Position numbers and translations under genes: made by a program
DNA from: Nitrospinota bacterium
GTDB taxonomy: Bacteria; Nitrospinota; Nitrospinia; SZUA-224
Reading direction: 5' to 3'
DNA: 8,043 bases
NCBI GenBank assembly: GCA_016212345.1
Contig: JACRGM010000155.1
Coordinates: forward strand, 1 to 8,043
Part shown: positions 5,481 through 8,043 of the stretch, piece by piece
Layout: every line of letters begins with the position of its first letter
Numbering within the stretch: position 1 is the stretch's first letter
Notes under the pieces: model-generated
Databases searched by the model: none
The model's input: the letters and a program-made list of their open reading frames with translations, nothing else
Told to the model about the DNA's origin: nothing

Positions 5481-7346
5481 ATGAACCACTCGAAGATCGA
5501 AAATCGAAAATCGAAAATAAACAAGGTTATCCTCTTAGGTATAGACGGTCTTGACCCAAATATATTAGAAAGACTTATGGAGGCAAAGGGATTACCTAAC
5601 TTCTCTCTCCTTAGGGCAAGAGGCGATTATCGGCCTTTGATCACAAGTAATCCAGCTCAAAGCCCTGTAGCGTGGTCTACAATTGCCACTGGAAGTAATC
5701 CAGCCTATCATTCTATCTTTGATTTTATCATCAGAGATCCTGAAGACTATCTCCCTAGCCTATCAATAATGAAGACCAATCCTAGAAATCTCCTTGCTCG
5801 GAGAGGCTTGATGTTTCTGCCAACACGCAAAGGTACACCATTTTGGTCCATAACCTCTCGTGCCAATATCCCTACAACTGTAATCAAATGGCCTGTTACA
5901 CTCCCCCCTGATAATATCTCTGGCCGTATGCTTTCTGGCCTTGGAGTACCTGATCTAAAGACGAATCTTGGATGGTACTCCTTTTATACAACACGGGTTA
6001 TTCCAGAAAGAGAAAAGAAGGAGAGAAAGGGAGATATTATTCATATTGAGGCTAATGATCATACAATCGAGACAGTAATCTCAGGACCTAATAAATCTCA
6101 TCTCCCTCTAAAGATCAGGATTGAGGATAAAGATTCAAGGATTATTATAGATATTGAGGGGAAAGAGATTATCCTACCTGAAGGGGAGTGGAGTGATTGG
6201 ATACAGGTGAGGTTTAATATCGGTCTGTTTAGATATATATCTGCCCTTTGTAGGTTTTATCTAAAATCGATAAGACCTGAATTAGAACTTTATCTCTCTC
6301 CGATCCAGGTAGACCCTAGTGATCCAGCCTTTTTGATCTCCTATCCTGATGAATATGCTCCTGAACTGGCTCGAGATATCGGTAATTATTCTACCCTTGG
6401 TATGCCTGAAGATACAAATGCCTTAAATGATAATTGTTTTAATGAAGAGGCCTTCTTAAAGATGTGTGATACCATAATGGTGGAACGAGAAAAGATGCTT
6501 TTGCATGAATTAGCCCGTTTTAAAGAGGGAGTACTTGCCTTTGTATTTGACACAACTGACAGGATACAACACATCTTTTGGAGTACAAGGGACCCTGAGC
6601 ATCCTATATATGAAGAGGGGTTTGCAAAGAGATATCAAGATGTCATTAAGGATTATTACATACGGATGGATAAGATCTTAGGAAAGGTACTTGACCTTGT
6701 AGATCAAAGGACGATCATTATTATCCTTTCAGACCATGGATTCACCTCCTTTAGGAGGGGAGTGCACTTAAACTCGTGGTTAGTTGAGAATGGACTGATG
6801 GTGTTAGATAGATCCAGAGGCGATGGAGAAGATGGATTATTCAAGAATGTTGTCTGGGAAAGGACAAAGGCCTATGCATTAGGATTCTCCAGTATCTATA
6901 TTAATCTTCGAGATAGGGAAGGAAAGGGGATTGTAAGGCCGGGGGATGAGGCTGATGCACTAAAAAGGAAGATCAGAGAGGCCTTGATAAGGTTAAAAGA
7001 TCCTAGGACAGATAGGCCTGTAATAAAAGATGTCTACCTTAGAGAAGATATATATAGAGGCCCTTTTATTGATAAGGCACCTGATCTGATCATTGGATTC
7101 CATCCTGGTTATCGCATATCCTGGCAGACCGCTGTTGGTGGTACAATAGGAAAAATCTTTGAAGACAATCTAAAAAAATGGTCTGGAGATCATTTGGTTG
7201 ATCCCTATTATGTCCCCGGGATTCTACTTATAAATCAAAGGATATCTATCCCCTCTCCTAGCTTAATAGACATATCGCCAACCATATTAAGATGCCTTGA
7301 AATACCCAAGCCTGAGGATATGGAAGGGGATTCATTGTTCTCATAA
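5481..7346 (+). CDS. Soluble alkaline-phosphatase-superfamily phosphodiesterase-like protein
   Basis: A 621-residue metal-dependent hydrolase of the type I phosphodiesterase/nucleotide pyrophosphatase group (COG3379-like). The metal site can be traced in order: D22 in KVILLGIDGLDP; the nucleophile region NPAQSPVAWSTIATG with S61 as the likeliest attacking residue; D360 and H364 in DTTDRIQH; D418 and H419 in LSDHGF; and H571 in SGDH. Conserved family blocks KWPVTLPP and SGLGVPDL lie near residues 135-155, and a beta-rich insert covers about 175-230. No signal peptide or membrane segment is visible, so it is probably cytoplasmic, unlike the other AP-fold protein of the cluster. It likely hydrolyses or transfers phosphoesters; the substrate is unknown. 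The ATG at 5481 has no good ribosome binding site, and the first 14 residues come from a heptamer repeat, so the true start is uncertain; the fold itself begins at about residue 15. Confidence 0.85.
   Translation: MNHSKIENRKSKINKVILLGIDGLDPNILERLMEAKGLPNFSLLRARGDYRPLITSNPAQSPVAWSTIATGSNPAYHSIFDFIIRDPEDYLPSLSIMKTNPRNLLARRGLMFLPTRKGTPFWSITSRANIPTTVIKWPVTLPPDNISGRMLSGLGVPDLKTNLGWYSFYTTRVIPEREKKERKGDIIHIEANDHTIETVISGPNKSHLPLKIRIEDKDSRIIIDIEGKEIILPEGEWSDWIQVRFNIGLFRYISALCRFYLKSIRPELELYLSPIQVDPSDPAFLISYPDEYAPELARDIGNYSTLGMPEDTNALNDNCFNEEAFLKMCDTIMVEREKMLLHELARFKEGVLAFVFDTTDRIQHIFWSTRDPEHPIYEEGFAKRYQDVIKDYYIRMDKILGKVLDLVDQRTIIIILSDHGFTSFRRGVHLNSWLVENGLMVLDRSRGDGEDGLFKNVVWERTKAYALGFSSIYINLRDREGKGIVRPGDEADALKRKIREALIRLKDPRTDRPVIKDVYLREDIYRGPFIDKAPDLIIGFHPGYRISWQTAVGGTIGKIFEDNLKKWSGDHLVDPYYVPGILLINQRISIPSPSLIDISPTILRCLEIPKPEDMEGDSLFS
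5489..5516 (+). repeat. Heptanucleotide tandem repeat (atcgaaa) at the start of a gene
   Basis: Three perfect atcgaaa units lie at 5496-5516, preceded by a degenerate unit, ctcgaag (5489-5495). Read in frame they give the odd lysine-rich stretch SKIENRKSKI. Heptamer arrays of this kind are normally intergenic, which makes the annotated N-terminus of the downstream enzyme suspect. Confidence 0.85.
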
Positions 7347-7409
7347 AAAAGTTGACGATTACTTATGTGATCCTGAGCCTAAGATGTTTTATCCCGATCC
7401 TGTCTATGA

Positions 7410-7448
7410 ATGGAGCACAGAAATTGTGCTCCATGAAGATTTTTATTT
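7410..7448 (+). terminator. Rho-independent terminator of the five-gene cluster
   Basis: atggagcaca (7410-7419) pairs perfectly with tgtgctccat (7425-7434) around the 5-nt loop gaaat. A T-rich run, atttttattt (7439-7448), follows four bases later. It lies 64 bp after the stop of the soluble phosphodiesterase-like gene and ahead of the next promoter, the expected place for the end of the operon. The gap between stem and T run makes it somewhat weaker than a textbook case. Confidence 0.7.
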
Positions 7449-7515
7449 CTCCCAAAATGATCTCTGCGAGACAAGTTTCTACTCGACTTCTCCCCACAGA
7501 GACAATTTTGGGGGA
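7448..7515. repeat. Large imperfect inverted repeat in the intergenic region
   Basis: The 19-base arms at 7448-7466 and 7497-7515 pair over almost their whole length. TCTCTG pairs with CAGAGA, then comes a 2-nt internal mismatch, then CCCAAAAT pairs with ATTTTGGG, then mostly G-C and G-T pairs. The 30-nt interior contains a minor stem, cgag with ctcg. No reading frame is evident. It may be a second, larger terminator, a protected 3' end, or the relic of a small palindromic mobile element. Confidence 0.6.
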
Positions 7516-7523
7516 TTTTGAAC

Positions 7524-7552
7524 TTGAAATATTCTCATTTTGTGCCTATAAT
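7524..7552 (+). promoter_or_regulatory. Strong sigma-70 promoter for the DUF5647-like gene
   Basis: TTGAAA (7524-7529, 5 of 6 bases of the -35 consensus) and a perfect TATAAT (7547-7552) are separated by exactly 17 bp. Transcription would start near 7559 and leave a leader of about 82 nt before the ATG at 7641. This separates the last gene from the upstream cluster. Confidence 0.75.
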
Positions 7553-7587
7553 TTTATTTACAAATCTGACATTCAAAAGCGGTTTCT

Positions 7588-7609
7588 TATAGCCTATAGC
7601 CTAATTAGG
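7588..7609. promoter_or_regulatory. Tandem heptamer and palindrome in the leader (possible operator)
   Basis: tatagcc occurs twice head to tail (7588-7601), and the second copy overlaps the perfect 10-bp palindrome CCTAATTAGG (7600-7609). The site lies about 30-50 nt downstream of the predicted transcription start and before the ribosome binding site. A repressor-binding site is possible, but short AT-rich palindromes also arise by chance. Confidence 0.3.
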
Positions 7610-7626
7610 ATAAAGATAGGTATTTT

Positions 7627-7632
7627 AGGAGG
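7627..7632 (+). promoter_or_regulatory. Ribosome binding site of the DUF5647-like gene
   Basis: AGGAGG lies 8 nt before the ATG at 7641. It decides the start over the ATG at 7633, which opens only a three-codon frame. Confidence 0.85.
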
Positions 7633-7640
7633 ATGAAAAC

Positions 7641-7901
7641 ATGACAAGAGAAGAATTATTTAGAAAGAATCAACAGCTTTCTACAGAATTTGAATTATAT
7701 CTTCTTGAACATCCTGAGATAGAAGACAAAATTCCTGATAATGCCTTGATTGTAATAGTGCCTGAATATGACAAAGAACTTGCAGGGAAAAATATAGAAC
7801 TTGCTGAAGCTAATAAAGAACCCGGGCAGGCAATAGTTTATGTAAGAGTTGAGAAATTAAGAGCTTCAAGGATTGAGGGACTCAGTCTTCAGGTGGCATG
7901 A
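7641..7901 (+). CDS. DUF5647-like small protein of unknown function
   Basis: An 86-residue acidic protein with no signal peptide or membrane segment, so presumably cytoplasmic. The pattern is a helix (3-23, TREELFRKNQQLSTEFELYL), the HPEIEDKIPDNA turn, a hydrophobic strand (LIVIVPE, 36-42), a second helix (44-58) and a strand after EPGQ (AIVYVRVEKL, 64-73). That order and wording match my recollection of the DUF5647 family, whose members are about 80-90 residues long and uncharacterised. It has its own consensus promoter and a strong ribosome binding site, and lies beyond a terminator, so it is not part of the cluster before it. A role in a small regulatory or toxin-antitoxin-like pair with a gene beyond the window edge is conceivable but nothing here proves it. 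Confidence 0.8.
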   Translation: MTREELFRKNQQLSTEFELYLLEHPEIEDKIPDNALIVIVPEYDKELAGKNIELAEANKEPGQAIVYVRVEKLRASRIEGLSLQVA

Positions 7902-8028
7902 ATTGATCTCTCCGCTGTAAATAAATAATTTTTGAAGATGCGACCCTGCCCCAGCATGATCTAACCTTTCTAAAAAGCAAAATTATGATGATACTATAGA
8001 TTTTCAGATAATAAATTATACAAGGATA

Positions 8029-8035
8029 GAGGGAG
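8029..8035 (+). promoter_or_regulatory. Possible ribosome binding site of a gene starting beyond the window
   Basis: GAGGGAG ends 8 bases before the window edge, so a start codon would fall at about 8041-8047. Nothing else in 7902-8043 looks coding on the + strand, and no clear terminator follows the DUF5647-like gene, so co-transcription is possible. Confidence 0.25.
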
Positions 8036-8043
8036 AAATCCGA

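Noticed and set aside
7352..7636. A 94-codon plus-strand frame in the intergenic region
   Set aside because: It uses a TTG start without a ribosome binding site, runs through the terminator hairpin, the large inverted repeat and the promoter of the next gene, and its translation has no coherent domain pattern.
7921..7959. Short minus-strand frame starting at an ATG complementary to 7957-7959
   Set aside because: It ends after 22 codons inside the DUF5647-like gene end and has no recognisable features; only a modest ribosome-binding-like sequence precedes it.

Overview
The window is AT-rich and tightly packed. It carries one five-gene cluster on the + strand (191-7346) and a separate small + strand gene (7641-7901). 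Shine-Dalgarno sequences of the GGAGG type, sigma-70-like promoter hexamers and short tandem repeats between genes point to a bacterium. Heavy use of ATA, AGA and AGG codons, intergenic palindromes and DUF5647/YIDPG-type small proteins suggest an uncultivated or environmental anaerobic lineage. That placement is inference; the phylum cannot be fixed from the sequence.

Layout: 1-190 is a non-coding leader holding several abutting hairpins, a perfect TATAAT box and a REP-like palindrome. Two paralogous B12-binding-type radical SAM proteins follow (191-1564 and 1566-2954, 1 bp apart). Next comes a 748-residue polytopic membrane protein with a C-terminal extracytoplasmic alkaline-phosphatase/sulfatase-superfamily domain (2975-5221). 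It is followed by a 73-residue membrane miniprotein with a YIDPG motif (5237-5458) and a soluble AP-superfamily phosphodiesterase-like enzyme (5481-7346). Gaps of 1, 20, 15 and 22 bp argue for one transcript. A 294-bp intergenic region then holds a good terminator hairpin, a second larger imperfect inverted repeat, and a strong promoter (TTGAAA-17 bp-TATAAT) driving a DUF5647-like gene of unknown function. The last 142 bp hold no complete gene but end in a ribosome-binding-site-like sequence.

Working model (inference): the cluster makes or remodels a cell-envelope molecule. Two cytoplasmic radical SAM enzymes would modify a precursor, the membrane AP-fold protein would cleave or transfer a phosphate- or sulfate-containing head group outside the membrane, and the miniprotein and soluble AP-fold enzyme would support it. 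The substrate is unknown. The most notable sequence signals are three exact in-frame tandem microduplications in the membrane enzyme, its Thr/His version of the sulfatase active-site motif, the tandem radical SAM pair lacking the usual B12-ligating histidine motif, and the heptamer repeat that forms the N-terminus of the last enzyme.
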